Counted from the first letter of the stretch, positions 53,286 through 63,260 are shown. The stretch: 64,000 bases of DNA from Candidatus Thorarchaeota archaeon (GCA_008080745.1 SHMX01000006.1:1-64000), one strand, 5' to 3'. The notes: generated from the sequence alone by a model not told the origin. Numbers and translations: made by a program.

Positions 53286-54557
53286 TCATTCCAACTCGAA
53301 GGAATGTAATAAAGAAGACTCGCCATGTTCCAGAATCTCCATAATAACAGAAACAGCTCTTTGATTCAACTGAAGACGTTCTGCAATGGCAATAAGGTTA
53401 TTCAGGGTTATTTCACCCTCAATATTGTTTTCCAAAGACCGAATAGCTGCGTCGAAGGGGCGTGCTCTATGCCATGGTTGTTCCTGTATGTACTTGATGT
53501 GAAAAGAGATTCTTAGCAGGATTTCAATAATTACTTGATTAATACGAGGTACTCCTTCAATAGGCCACAGAGGAATTCTATAATCAGTATTGTATTCTCT
53601 ACATAATCGATATCCTTCCTTTATCACGTTAACTGGTAAGAGTTTGTAAGCTGGAGCTCCGTAAGGATCTTCGTTTTGGTAAACTCGCTCTATTAGAGGT
53701 CTATTATCAGGAAATCGCTTTCTAAGGACTGACATGAAGTAGTCTTTCTGACGACCTGGTTTCAGTGTCAGCCCACCCCATAGGATATATTCGCTTTTTG
53801 CTCTCGTAGCCTCCTCTGTTAGCCTTCTCATATTCTCTTCAGTATCACTAATACCCGGAATTAATGGCATGGCTGCTATTCCTCCATGCAGTCCAGCATC
53901 TCGAATCTCTTTCAAAGCTTCAAGGCGTTCATAAACAGTAGCAGATTTTGGTTCGAATACGTTCTTTGTTTCCTCATCCATAATTGTGACTGTAAAACCA
54001 ATATTTACCAAAGCACGGTCATGAATTTCCTTTAGCAGGTCGAGGTCTCGTAACACAAGATCGGATTTAGTAAGTAGGAAAATTGGCATCTCAAAATCAA
54101 GCATGACCTCCAAAATCTTTCGAGTGATTTTATGCTCTCTCTCAACATGTTGGTATGCGTCAGAAACCCCACCTGAAACCCCAATAATGAATTTAGGAGG
54201 ACCAGTCTCACGTAGACGCTTAGCATCTTCAGACTCGAGAAACGGAAGAAGACTCTCGGTTTCCATTTTAGATTGTGATGAAAACCCAAAAGATTCTAGT
54301 TCCTTCCTAACAATCTCAGGAGCATTTTCTTTGATTCGTATATGTGTTAGAAAGTTATCAACATGGTACGACTCGGACATGCCATCACAATAAACACAAC
54401 CAAATTCGCATCCCCGATATGGATTCATCGAATGAAGAGAGTTAAACCAATTGTCGACTCCCTTTTGTTTCGACATCATTGATTTTGCTCTGATACACTC
54501 GTATTTCATTTCAGAAACCATGTCAGCTTGACCCATTATCAAATTAAGTAGTTCCAT
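53286..54557 (-). CDS. SPL-like radical SAM protein
   Basis: 423 residues. The radical SAM site is N-P-Y-R-G-C-E-F-G-C-V-Y-C (C50, C54, C57), in the style of the spore-photoproduct-lyase group, preceded by A-K-S-M-M-S-K. The next parts show S-G-V-S-D-A-Y-Q, L-T-K-S-D-L-V-L-R-D and P-L-I-P-G-I-S-D, typical of this subfamily. Most members are uncharacterised; a DNA repair role (photoproduct reversal) is only one possibility. I use ATG 54557, ~30 bases after a TATA-like element; TTG 54572 is the alternative. Confidence 0.82.
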   Translation of the reverse strand: MELLNLIMGQADMVSEMKYECIRAKSMMSKQKGVDNWFNSLHSMNPYRGCEFGCVYCDGMSESYHVDNFLTHIRIKENAPEIVRKELESFGFSSQSKMETESLLPFLESEDAKRLRETGPPKFIIGVSGGVSDAYQHVEREHKITRKILEVMLDFEMPIFLLTKSDLVLRDLDLLKEIHDRALVNIGFTVTIMDEETKNVFEPKSATVYERLEALKEIRDAGLHGGIAAMPLIPGISDTEENMRRLTEEATRAKSEYILWGGLTLKPGRQKDYFMSVLRKRFPDNRPLIERVYQNEDPYGAPAYKLLPVNVIKEGYRLCREYNTDYRIPLWPIEGVPRINQVIIEILLRISFHIKYIQEQPWHRARPFDAAIRSLENNIEGEITLNNLIAIAERLQLNQRAVSVIMEILEHGESSLLHSFELE

Positions 54558-54637
54558 TTTGGATATATGCAAGAACCAAATAATGAAAACACAATTAACA
54601 AGGTCAGCTTAGAGGTCATACTAAGGGACAAGAGAAA

Positions 54638-55654
54638 ATGGATGAAACAAGATGTAGAGCTCGAGAAATTAGGCGAAAATTCTTCAAAGACAAGTACGAA
54701 ATCAGCATATCTCATGGTCTGAATGAAGAATTAGTCGAGGATATCCTAAGTGTAAGTCCAGAAGTTCACACTCTACATTTTGAATTGCTTGCGGACTCGG
54801 AGTTTGAAACCTCACTTCTACCAAAATTTAGGTCTCTCTTGCAAGTGGGAATTTGGACGGGTCATAGTCTAGAGTATATTGACCTGAATGGTATATCGGA
54901 TATCAAATCATTAGTGAAAATTGTCATCAGTGTACAACCAACTAAGGGATTAGATGAACTCGATATCTCTCCGCTAGGGGGACTTGAAAACCTAGAGATA
55001 GTAAACATTCTATGCCCTGTGAGGAAATTGATGGGGATAGATGAACTGAAAAAGTGTCCACAACTTCATTCACTACAACTTGCTTCATTAGATGTTAAAG
55101 GATTGGATCTCTCAGGTCTATCTGGTTCCAATCTCCAGAGTCTTCACATCAATGATGTAGGGCAACAATATCCAGAAGAACCCTACAAAATTGTGATACC
55201 ACAAGATACCCCCCTGAGTGAGGTAGTAGTTTCTGATTGTTATAGTCCTGATTTGAAGTTGGATATAGATTATTCATGGCTAGAAGAGAAAATAGCACTG
55301 GATCATATTGCAATAATCAATTGTAATCTAACCTCATTTGATTTACAAGTCTTATCATCACTGGAAAGGATTGGCAAGATTGACTTGACAGGAAATCAAA
55401 TCACTCATCTTGATATCACGTCGATAATTGAAATTCCAATGTTCACAGAGAACACTTTGGGCGAATCTGCGTTTAATATTGATGAAAATGTAGTTATCCA
55501 AATCTCAGTAAAAAAACAGGATACTATAAAATCCATCATCCAGAAACCTGACAAGGTAATAGAAGAGCACAAAGGTTACTTTTCCGTTATTCCAGAATTT
55601 GGTCACAAATGGCTGAAAAAGTTGATAGACAAGCATGATTTGGAATGGATTTGA
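54638..55654 (+). CDS. Leucine-rich-repeat-like protein
   Basis: 338 residues. From ~90 to ~270 there are imperfect leucine-rich units such as L-D-E-L-D-I-S-P-L-G-G-L-E-N-L-E-I-V and I-G-K-I-D-L-T-G-N-Q-I-T-H-L-D-I. It is less regular than the gene at 15003-16220 but of the same general kind. The N-terminal ~90 residues are charged. The function is unknown. The gene is divergent from the SPL-like radical SAM gene with a ~80-bp gap. Confidence 0.6.
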   Translation: MDETRCRAREIRRKFFKDKYEISISHGLNEELVEDILSVSPEVHTLHFELLADSEFETSLLPKFRSLLQVGIWTGHSLEYIDLNGISDIKSLVKIVISVQPTKGLDELDISPLGGLENLEIVNILCPVRKLMGIDELKKCPQLHSLQLASLDVKGLDLSGLSGSNLQSLHINDVGQQYPEEPYKIVIPQDTPLSEVVVSDCYSPDLKLDIDYSWLEEKIALDHIAIINCNLTSFDLQVLSSLERIGKIDLTGNQITHLDITSIIEIPMFTENTLGESAFNIDENVVIQISVKKQDTIKSIIQKPDKVIEEHKGYFSVIPEFGHKWLKKLIDKHDLEWI

Positions 55655-55696
55655 GGTGTTTAGTTATCTTCTATTAAATCATATCCCATAATGGAG

Positions 55697-55730
55697 AAGA
55701 AAAGTAAGAAAAGAGAGTCAAAGGACTCTC
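55697..55730 (-). terminator. Terminator of the TauE/SafE permease gene
   Basis: GAGAGTC (55713-55719) pairs with GACTCTC (55724-55730) across AAAG. On the minus strand the stem runs into a T-rich stretch (A/G-rich 55697-55712 on the plus strand). It lies just downstream of the permease stop at 55737. Confidence 0.7.
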
Positions 55731-55736
55731 AATTCA

Positions 55737-56711
55737 TTATATTCCAGTAGGAGCGTCGCAAGTTTCTTCATCTGGAGTTTCAGCCACTATTCTTCCCCTG
55801 AGATAGTATTTGATAAGAGCAATTGGAATGATGATTATCAGCCAAATCAAGGCATCTCCAGCAACAGAGAGTGGAGTGTATGCATTAGGTTCGTTGAATA
55901 AGGTCATTCCAAGTTTTGCCATTTTTACTAGGGGAAAAACCAAGACAAGACCGAAGATTTGTTTGAGTTGGACTGCATTTACTTTACATGCAAGACGAGG
56001 ACCAATTTGGGCACCAATAATCATTCCAATTCCAAGTGCAAGTGCAAAGAATGGATCTATGAAACCCTGAGCATAATTCATAGCAGTCCCAGCAGAGGCG
56101 GTAAAGATCATTGTGAACATTGAGGTTGCCACTGCAGCATGCATGGGGAGACCCATAATGAGACTTAGTACTGGTACGACAATAACTCCACCACCCAGAC
56201 CTAAGAGCCCTGCTACAATGCCACCACAAAACCCACCAAATAAAGCAAACATTAGCTTGCGGCTTCCAATCTGTCCAAAATTAATTGCTTCTAATTGAGC
56301 TGTACGATCCACTGGTCCTTTCTTCTTAGCAAAGAGCATCTTCAAAGCGATAGGAAATAGTAAGATTGCGAAAATATACCGAAGTAACATCTGATCTGTA
56401 ATGAGAGTTCTGAGAAATACGCCAGTAAGAGAACCAGGTATTGTCGTTATGGCAACGAATAGCCCTGCCTTAGGTACAATAGGACGGGGTTTCTGTCTTG
56501 CGTAGGCAACAGTGCTAGCTGCTCCAACGCTTAGAGCTGCAACTAGAGCTGTAGCGGGGGCACTTTGTTCCGACAGAAAGAAGACAATAATCAGAAGAGG
56601 AGTATTGATGATACCCCCACCAATTCCAATCATTGATGAGATCGTTCCAACACCAATAGCAAAAATAATGATAGGGAGAATTTCAATGAAGATGTCTTGC
56701 AAAGTATACAC
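55737..56711 (-). CDS. TauE/SafE-family sulfite exporter-like permease
   Basis: 324 residues with about eight helices. The two family repeats are visible: G-I-G-G-G-I-I-N-T-P near the start and G-L-G-G-G-V-I-V-V-P in the second half, each in a G-x-G-G-G-x-x-x-x-P form. The family carries sulfite, sulfoacetate or other small organic anions; the substrate cannot be told. Start GTG 56711 has AAGGA immediately upstream; TTG 56702 sits at a better distance (nine bases). Confidence 0.85.
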   Translation of the reverse strand: MYTLQDIFIEILPIIIFAIGVGTISSMIGIGGGIINTPLLIIVFFLSEQSAPATALVAALSVGAASTVAYARQKPRPIVPKAGLFVAITTIPGSLTGVFLRTLITDQMLLRYIFAILLFPIALKMLFAKKKGPVDRTAQLEAINFGQIGSRKLMFALFGGFCGGIVAGLLGLGGGVIVVPVLSLIMGLPMHAAVATSMFTMIFTASAGTAMNYAQGFIDPFFALALGIGMIIGAQIGPRLACKVNAVQLKQIFGLVLVFPLVKMAKLGMTLFNEPNAYTPLSVAGDALIWLIIIIPIALIKYYLRGRIVAETPDEETCDAPTGI

Positions 56712-56776
56712 TTCCTTGATTTTGCGTTTAAATCCTGTACTTAAGGGATAGGTTGTAGGTCATTTATTGAATTTTC

Positions 56777-57193
56777 TTATGGGGTTCTTCGAGTACCTAA
56801 ATAGTAACATCCCGCCATGAATATTAGAATACCAACAAAACCAACTCCAAGATATTGATCTTGCTGGGTTTGCGTGGGAGCAGTAAGCCCAAAAACAAGT
56901 CCAATAGCCAGAATGAGAAATCCAAAGAACATCACGATTCGTCCAGGCCGAGGGTCAAACGCAAGAAAATCAGGGGTATCAGGTTCTGGAGGTTTTTTTG
57001 GTTCTGATGGTTCGAGATCTTTACTGAAAAATCGTTCACCATCTTCCGAAAGTTTTCCATTTAGTTTTCCTTCATCAACAAGACGCTTCAATATAACACG
57101 CACTTCATCAGCAGGTATACCAAGACGACCACTCATAAGTTGAATAGAGCTCATTCGCTCTTGTTCAACCATTTTGATAACTTCTTCTTGCAT
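56777..57193 (-). CDS. Winged-helix domain with two C-terminal membrane helices
   Basis: 138 residues. The N-terminal ~65 residues form a small winged helix (E-E-V-I-K-M-V-E-Q, S-S-I-Q-L-M-S-G-R-L-G-I, L-K-R-L-V-D-E-G-K-L-N-G-K). A Pro/Glu-rich linker (~68-88) leads to two helices (~90-110 and ~117-135). A membrane-anchored nucleic-acid-binding or PCI-type protein is possible. ATG 57193 is chosen; TTG 57202 is an alternative. No family name can be given. Confidence 0.6.
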   Translation of the reverse strand: MQEEVIKMVEQERMSSIQLMSGRLGIPADEVRVILKRLVDEGKLNGKLSEDGERFFSKDLEPSEPKKPPEPDTPDFLAFDPRPGRIVMFFGFLILAIGLVFGLTAPTQTQQDQYLGVGFVGILIFMAGCYYLGTRRTP

Positions 57194-57239
57194 TGGAATC
57201 AAGGTATTCTAGGTAGAACAAGTACCTAAATATAACGGA

Positions 57240-57265
57240 AGAAGCCGCATTCTGTCACGGCTTCT
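57240..57265. terminator. Possible hairpin terminator in a minus-strand gap
   Basis: AGAAGCCG (57240-57247) pairs with CGGCTTCT (57258-57265), 8 bp, with a 10-base loop. It lies just downstream of the broken gene at 57289-57927. The following T content is modest in both directions. Confidence 0.45.
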
Positions 57266-57288
57266 ATTTCTTCAACAAGTGATTTCTA

Positions 57289-57927
57289 CTAGGTCTTTCG
57301 CATCCTAACTATTAGAATTGCTACAACAACCACACCAATTGCTCCTCCAATAGCAAGAATTGGTAATAACGTGTTTGAAGTAGTATAATCAAGTATTGTG
57401 ATTTCTTGTACATTAGGAATTCCAGAGATATTACTATAGGAGTAAAGGTAGGCTAATGCCCCACAATCTTTGAGATACAATTCAGAATAATTGTAGTCCA
57501 TGAAGTCTGAAGAGAAATAATAGCCAATCATTGTATCATTGTTGATAAGTTCAAAGTCTCCACCGCCACTGTCATAGAATACAATTTCTGACACCAACTC
57601 CCAATTCCCGACCGGTAGACAGAACCACTTATAGTTGAACGGTTGCACTAGTGTGTTATTCATGAAATAAGTGCTATATTCAGGCCGGGTCCAGAAGCTC
57701 GTTGAATTCAGATCAGAAGGTATTGGTATAATCTCATTCACTACTATATAATAATCGATATTGCTGTGCACACCATGAATATCAATCATATCCATATTAT
57801 AATCAAAACGTTGTCCTTAACTGACACCCCAATACAAATCATGATTGACTATCGATGTAGCTGAAACTGGTACAATGAGAGGGAGCACAAACATAGCTAA
57901 CGCTACAATACAGTATTTCTTATACAA
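57289..57927 (-). pseudogene. Secreted membrane-anchored protein gene broken by one in-frame stop
   Basis: Reading from TTG 57927 (GGAG eleven bases upstream), a signal peptide of ~22 residues leads into D-L-Y-W-G-V-S, then a TAA at 57817-57819, then G-Q-R-F-D-Y in the same frame. Without the stop the product would be ~212 residues with one C-terminal helix (~185-207) and a short basic tail. A W-G-V-x-x-G-x-x-F-x-Y opening is common in archaeal secreted proteins of this kind, so the stop is most likely a recent mutation or a sequence error. The downstream part alone (from 57795) has no signal peptide. Confidence 0.65.
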
Positions 57928-58043
57928 GTTAATTAAATCTCCATAATAAGTAAACCATCGAAGTAAATGATACTTATTTTGAAAGAATATAAACAATAGC
58001 CCGAATCTGATTTTACATCCGGCATATTGTTTGAATATATGAA

Positions 58044-61000
58044 CTAAGATTCTCTTGCTAGTGTTCTTAATAGGCTCAGAAGGTAATCCCGTTTCTCACC
58101 CTGAGCTCTCTCTGCGGCTTCTCGAATGTCTTGAAGCAATACTTCATACATAACAGCAAATTCTTGCTTGCGACCGAATTTTGACATGGAATCCAATGCA
58201 ACTATAGCACCTTGAACTCGTCCACCAATGAACCATTGAGCTACTCTATGTCCTGCAGTAGATGGATCGGTTTCGAATGTCTTTGTTAGAAGTATTACAT
58301 CACGTATATCTGATTCACTGCCAGGATATTTCTCAAGATCCAAGCTGGTTTTTTTCCAACTTGATGAATCCTGTGTTAGTCCAGACCGAGTAGGAATACC
58401 AAAGGTAGAACTGGAACTCTCTTTAATTGGATGATGTGAAATGCCTCTTGATTGGCGGATTCTGTCAATATATTCTGGACCGAGTTCACCTAATACATAG
58501 AGAGGAAGGCCAGCCTTTTCACCAACCCTATATGCGGCTTCCTTGGCACCCGCTTTTTTGTAGGCAGTAAATGCCTTGGAGTATAACAACTCTGATTCAT
58601 ATTGATGTGCTTCCCTGAGTTTCTTAATCGCCCCAGATGTTCGAAAATGCACAATTCCAATAAGAACAAAAATAACTGGAAAAATGCCCAGTCCACCCAC
58701 TAGAAGATAGCTTGCCCAATGTGGACTGAATGATGCAGTGGTGTGCAATATCTGAAGTTCTGTGTTCGAAACAGGGTCAATCATACATATCTCAATTTCT
58801 TGAGTGCCAGTAGTAAATGACAGAGCTTCGAATTGGATTTCGAAATTATTCATTCCTGGTAGCAGGGTTACTTCATTTGTATAGACACTTGCATCATTAA
58901 ATCGGACATCAATGAAAACTATGTAATTCACATCATGATTATTTGATGCTTCGATAGTCATTAACCAAAAACCAGCCTGGACAGCTGTGGAAACTACAGC
59001 TCCTATCAACTCTACACTGAAATTCTCCAATAGGATGAGGAAGGTGCATTCTGTTGATTCTCCATGTTTAGAAAAGGAAACAAGATAATATCCATGCTCA
59101 GCACTGCTTGAGAAGTCTATTTCAGCTTGAGCAACCGTGGTACCATCTGAAGTTGCAGCACCGGATATTAATTGAGAACCTCCAATCTTGTCTACAGTGA
59201 ATTGATAGTCACCTGCTGCTGCATAGACGTTACCCACAGGATCTGCTATACCCATATCTAAGACATAGGTAGAGTTAGGGTGAACTTTCACAAGAGGTAG
59301 AGATGTGGGATGTGAAAGTCGGTCCACAACTGGATAGGGGTTAGCATCCCAGTCGTATATGCTAATTCCACTATCACCAAAAATAACGAACTGTTCAGCA
59401 CTAGCGCCTATGATGTGAATATTGGAACCAAGAATGTATGTATCATCAACATACTCTCCCGTTGAATAACAATGAGAGGTCTCATCTAGTGATAGAAGTA
59501 ATGCCTCTCCAAGTGTTAGATTCCAATCGATAAGATAGTCAGCTATGGCAGCTTCAAAACAGTCAGCTGGTCCGAGTAAAGTATCAGACCAAGATGACAC
59601 AACAGAGCCTCCCCCAGCTTCAAGAATCGTGGCAGGACAATAGCTTGATCCGACTTGGCATGCGTCAAGCATGGTAAACATGCCTCTCAAATCGTTGCTT
59701 CCAATTATATCTGAAGTGTTGTATCCGGTATAACTGTCATGAGAGGGTGCTACCATAGAATCCCCATCAGCATCTGGATGGGATGAGCTACCACCCGCCT
59801 CATAACCTCTGAAAGCATTGAAGTTCCACAGCGTCAAAACTCCATCATCAGAATACAGAGTATCACCGACTCCACCATGTGTCGAAGTGAACCAACAGTA
59901 GGGAGCAGATTCCAGAGAGGTAGTCACACTAGGGCCTACCTGCATGGTTGGGTTTAATCCTGCACTCCCAAATGTGCTATGGAATTGATTACTATTGTCA
60001 ATCGTTGCTGGATCATGATTGGCATTATAGACAGTTTGACCTTGTGAATAGATTAGGTAAGAACCCAAAGCATCTATGGATCGTGATGGTAACGTCTGGA
60101 GTGGAACTCTTAGCAAAGAACGCATTACCTGAACACACGTTGCATCAGCTGTGGCCGAGGGATAACGACTAGGAGTAGACCATCCTGAGATAGCTCTTTC
60201 AAAAGAAACAGGTAATGTTACTCCTGGTCCACGGAAAGGTCCTACAGTCACAACCTCATCAGGATGCTTAACCTGAGCAACATTTTTCATCCAGTCGCGA
60301 AACTCCATGGCTAGTTGGAACATAGCTCCAAAGGGAGGATTAATGTCCGTAAGCTCTAGAGATGTCCATACGTGTCGGAATGAAAAGACCGAGGTAAATG
60401 GAATCAGGAATTCTCTATGATAACTGATCTGCTCAGGAATTTGAGAGAGAGTCATTAGTTTCGAATTATTATAAGAGAATGGAACTACCGCCGCATGTTT
60501 TTGTGCACCAATAAGGGCTGATGGAGCAAAATAATCTCCATGACTATCAAAGAGGACGAAGTTTCCCTGATCAAGTGGATAATCGCGGACATTTGCCATC
60601 CATCTGTGCATACTAGGAATGCTATCTATCAGTTCAACTCGATTGGTAAGCATCTGCAATTTTCCAATTATCTGGTTTGGTATTTTCTTCATTGGATCTA
60701 CAAGATAGATACGACTAGGTTCTAAATTGGACAAACTCGCCATTGTCGCGGCAGGTAATGATGTACTATCATCAACATAGAGAATCGGTGAACCCGTATG
60801 GGAAGCTATCACTGCTGCATTCGAGCACGATAATTCACTTGCTAGCCATTTCTGATTGAGAGTCTGCTTGCTTATACTTAGGTCGTAAGAAACACTGAAT
60901 GATTCACCGCTGCCAACATACACCTTGTATGTCCCGGGTTCAGGATGGGCAAGAGAAGCTTGAATCGAATCAACTTCTCCAAATTCCGGATAATCTGTAA

Positions 61001-62060
61001 ACATCCAGTAACGATTTGTATCAAGTACTAATTGTCCAGATGGACCCAAGACATTCAAACCTACTAATCTCTCACCACCAGTAACATCAAGCGAGAAATC
61101 AATCCGACAATCTTCACCTGGTTCTACCGTGAATTCATAAAAATTCGCATCAAAGGTTTTGATTGTGAAATCTAAAGCAACATAACGACTATAATCTTCA
61201 AAATCTATGACATGTAAGAACCACGTATCACCATTGAATTCTTCATAGGGATAATAGACGGTATTCTCAACATAAGGATAGTCCATTTCATACCAATCTT
61301 CCCAGATTTCATTGTAACCATAACTGTTAGGAACATCGTATATGCTTTTCACAAGTAAATCAAAATAGAGCATAGGATCATCGTTTTCAAGAGTTACAGC
61401 AATTCCTCCACCCGAGGGTGTGATTGAATATTGATATTCCCAATTCCAGTATGAACTTGATTCACCATCATGGGTAGAGAGCGAATAACCCGATAAAGTA
61501 TCGCTACTAGTGAGAATATTGGTGGTTTCAAACATTTCTAGAGTAGGATTGGCATATGCAATCACAGCAGTATCAGTACCAACAAAGAAAGTATCTGCAA
61601 TCTCTGAAGCTACTGCATAAGGGTCAGTATTTGGAATGTTGTACACTTCGTTAGCGATTGAACCCAAATTCGCATAGACCGGATTAGCTGCTGTGCCGAT
61701 ATAGACGAGTTCACCTAATTGATTATCCAGAAGTTCAGTCCATTCTTCTATCGGCGTCTGAAAATTGGTTGAATGGTCGGGCAATAACATACCACTAGCT
61801 GTAAGATTGTTTCTCGATTGGATATTTAATGGGATAGAACTGATATAATTCAAAGCATCAATGTACTTTGAATTTGACTTACCTACTATGGTTGTGATAT
61901 CCATAGGGATATTTCCATCATAAGCTAACTGAGATTCGCAAAGAACCTCCTGAAAACTTATGTCAGAACTATGACTAGAATTAGGGATTGTAAGAGGAGA
62001 TACACCGGAGAAACAGAGAATAATTGTAATTATTGCTAGAACAAGTGACCTAATCTTCAT
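58044..62060 (-). CDS. Large membrane-anchored caspase-like (clan CD) protein
   Basis: 1338 residues. Signal peptide (~1-25); an N-terminal half with Y/W-rich beta regions; a peptidase-like region with T-S-T-H-G-G (H728) and M-L-D-A-C-Q-V-G-S (C801), each after a hydrophobic strand, as in gingipain/caspase-clan enzymes; a C-terminal beta domain; one helix (~1115-1140); and a cytosolic tail of ~195 residues with helical repeat-like character. The gingipain-type G-G-G-S-V-V-S-S-W after the Cys strand also fits. GGAGG lies about nine bases before ATG 62060. The preceding 56-codon microprotein gene overlaps its start. The activity is inferred; substrates are unknown. Confidence 0.78.
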   Translation of the reverse strand: MKIRSLVLAIITIILCFSGVSPLTIPNSSHSSDISFQEVLCESQLAYDGNIPMDITTIVGKSNSKYIDALNYISSIPLNIQSRNNLTASGMLLPDHSTNFQTPIEEWTELLDNQLGELVYIGTAANPVYANLGSIANEVYNIPNTDPYAVASEIADTFFVGTDTAVIAYANPTLEMFETTNILTSSDTLSGYSLSTHDGESSSYWNWEYQYSITPSGGGIAVTLENDDPMLYFDLLVKSIYDVPNSYGYNEIWEDWYEMDYPYVENTVYYPYEEFNGDTWFLHVIDFEDYSRYVALDFTIKTFDANFYEFTVEPGEDCRIDFSLDVTGGERLVGLNVLGPSGQLVLDTNRYWMFTDYPEFGEVDSIQASLAHPEPGTYKVYVGSGESFSVSYDLSISKQTLNQKWLASELSCSNAAVIASHTGSPILYVDDSTSLPAATMASLSNLEPSRIYLVDPMKKIPNQIIGKLQMLTNRVELIDSIPSMHRWMANVRDYPLDQGNFVLFDSHGDYFAPSALIGAQKHAAVVPFSYNNSKLMTLSQIPEQISYHREFLIPFTSVFSFRHVWTSLELTDINPPFGAMFQLAMEFRDWMKNVAQVKHPDEVVTVGPFRGPGVTLPVSFERAISGWSTPSRYPSATADATCVQVMRSLLRVPLQTLPSRSIDALGSYLIYSQGQTVYNANHDPATIDNSNQFHSTFGSAGLNPTMQVGPSVTTSLESAPYCWFTSTHGGVGDTLYSDDGVLTLWNFNAFRGYEAGGSSSHPDADGDSMVAPSHDSYTGYNTSDIIGSNDLRGMFTMLDACQVGSSYCPATILEAGGGSVVSSWSDTLLGPADCFEAAIADYLIDWNLTLGEALLLSLDETSHCYSTGEYVDDTYILGSNIHIIGASAEQFVIFGDSGISIYDWDANPYPVVDRLSHPTSLPLVKVHPNSTYVLDMGIADPVGNVYAAAGDYQFTVDKIGGSQLISGAATSDGTTVAQAEIDFSSSAEHGYYLVSFSKHGESTECTFLILLENFSVELIGAVVSTAVQAGFWLMTIEASNNHDVNYIVFIDVRFNDASVYTNEVTLLPGMNNFEIQFEALSFTTGTQEIEICMIDPVSNTELQILHTTASFSPHWASYLLVGGLGIFPVIFVLIGIVHFRTSGAIKKLREAHQYESELLYSKAFTAYKKAGAKEAAYRVGEKAGLPLYVLGELGPEYIDRIRQSRGISHHPIKESSSSTFGIPTRSGLTQDSSSWKKTSLDLEKYPGSESDIRDVILLTKTFETDPSTAGHRVAQWFIGGRVQGAIVALDSMSKFGRKQEFAVMYEVLLQDIREAAERAQGEKRDYLLSLLRTLARES

Positions 62061-62220
62061 TAAATACAACCTCCAGATCACCACGTTCTATGCTCTTTCG
62101 TAAATCCTCAAGATTTCTTTTCTTCTCAAGGACATGTTTAGTAAAGATAAAGGAAAGCATCCCTAATATTACAAGCACACCAAAGGTGCTTGCAATAAGT
62201 ACAAGTTCCATCATTTGCAT
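62050..62220 (-). CDS. Single-pass microprotein overlapping the caspase-like gene
   Basis: 56 residues: M-Q-M-M-E-L, one helix (~6-27) and a charged tail with K-K-R-N-L-E-D-L-R-K and E-R-G-D-L-E. Its stop (62050-62052) lies 11 bases inside the downstream gene, and its last codons contain that gene's GGAGG, so the two should be translationally coupled. Tail-anchored coiled-coil-like organisation is likely. No family is known. Start ATG 62220 or the ATGs just after it. Confidence 0.6.
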   Translation of the reverse strand: MQMMELVLIASTFGVLVILGMLSFIFTKHVLEKKRNLEDLRKSIERGDLEVVFNED

Positions 62221-62594
62221 TGTTAGATTGCCCCACTAAGAATATGGAATTATGAAAAGGAATCTATTTTCGTTACACATGTTTTCGTTCATTCCCTATC
62301 ATCTCCAGTGATAAACTCCAATCCCAACATATGTTGAAGATATAAATACATTTACTCTGACGGTCAATATATATTTTATTTCTATTTTGTTATTGAATCA
62401 GTAGTTCATTGCTCCACTCTTTACCATTGCAATATGGAGATATCTTGTCACTTCTTATTTTGTAAAAAACAAACCGGTTTCATTCCATTCGTTATACATT
62501 TTCAGCTATGAATTGATGCAAAGAAACTGTAAATATCTCCATCCATCAGAAAATCTTATGCCAAAACATAATTCATTGTTAATTACCAAATAAG
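62221..62594. other. Divergent promoter region
   Basis: 374 bp without a gene. A minus-strand TATA-like element (GTATTTATATC read on that strand, ~62338-62350) lies ~120 bp before the microprotein. AT-rich sequence on the plus strand precedes the methyltransferase. GGAGATAT (~62436) and ATATCTCC (~62534) form a distant inverted pair of doubtful meaning. Confidence 0.4.
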
Positions 62595-63260
62595 ATGGAT
62601 GTAGCTGAAATGAGCGATATACCAGAGGTTTCCGCACCTGTACAGTGGATGAGGGGCTGGAATAAACATCTAAATTCGATACTTAAAGCATCTGATGAAG
62701 ACTTACTGTCACAACCTATTGGACATGTAACACAGCAGTTGTCACGAGCTTTATTTGTGGCGGATGTGGAACCTGAAGGAATGGATGTTCTAGAGATTGC
62801 ATGTGGAGATGGTAGAACATCGTGCCACATGGCAAAATTAGGATGTAAAGTACAGGCCTTTGATGCAATCCCAACAGCTCTGGAGGTTTCTAGGAGAAGA
62901 GCTGAACTCATGGAGGTTTCCGAGAATACTATATTTGAATTAAGCACAATGGAAGAGTTCCAATTAGAAAGTTATGATATTGTTATTGCATTACAGTGTA
63001 TTCAATACCTATTTGATGAGGCTATCTCAAAATTGAAAGAGATTAGAGATTCAATAAGACCAGGGGGTTTTGTTGCATATTCAGGAAATATCCCCCCACA
63101 TTTTGAAACTGAACCAAAAATCAGATTCATTAATCCCAATGAATTAAAAGAAATTTTTGATGGATGGACCGTCCATTCTTATGGTACAGAAGAAACTTTA
63201 TTGAAACCTGATGATTTACGAGGCTACGTCTGGCTGGTCGCTCGTAAGTCTACTAATTGA
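62595..63260 (+). CDS. Class I SAM-dependent methyltransferase
   Basis: 221 residues. The SAM-binding motif is L-E-I-A-C-G-D-G-R-T near residue 67, followed by the acidic loop A-F-D-A-I and by I-A-L-Q-C-I-Q-Y-L (motif IV-like) and R-P-G-G-F-V-A-Y. No substrate domain is recognised. Its 3' end overlaps the convergent isochorismatase-family gene by 45 bp. It belongs to the methyltransf_11/25 type by pattern only. Confidence 0.8.
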   Translation: MDVAEMSDIPEVSAPVQWMRGWNKHLNSILKASDEDLLSQPIGHVTQQLSRALFVADVEPEGMDVLEIACGDGRTSCHMAKLGCKVQAFDAIPTALEVSRRRAELMEVSENTIFELSTMEEFQLESYDIVIALQCIQYLFDEAISKLKEIRDSIRPGGFVAYSGNIPPHFETEPKIRFINPNELKEIFDGWTVHSYGTEETLLKPDDLRGYVWLVARKSTN

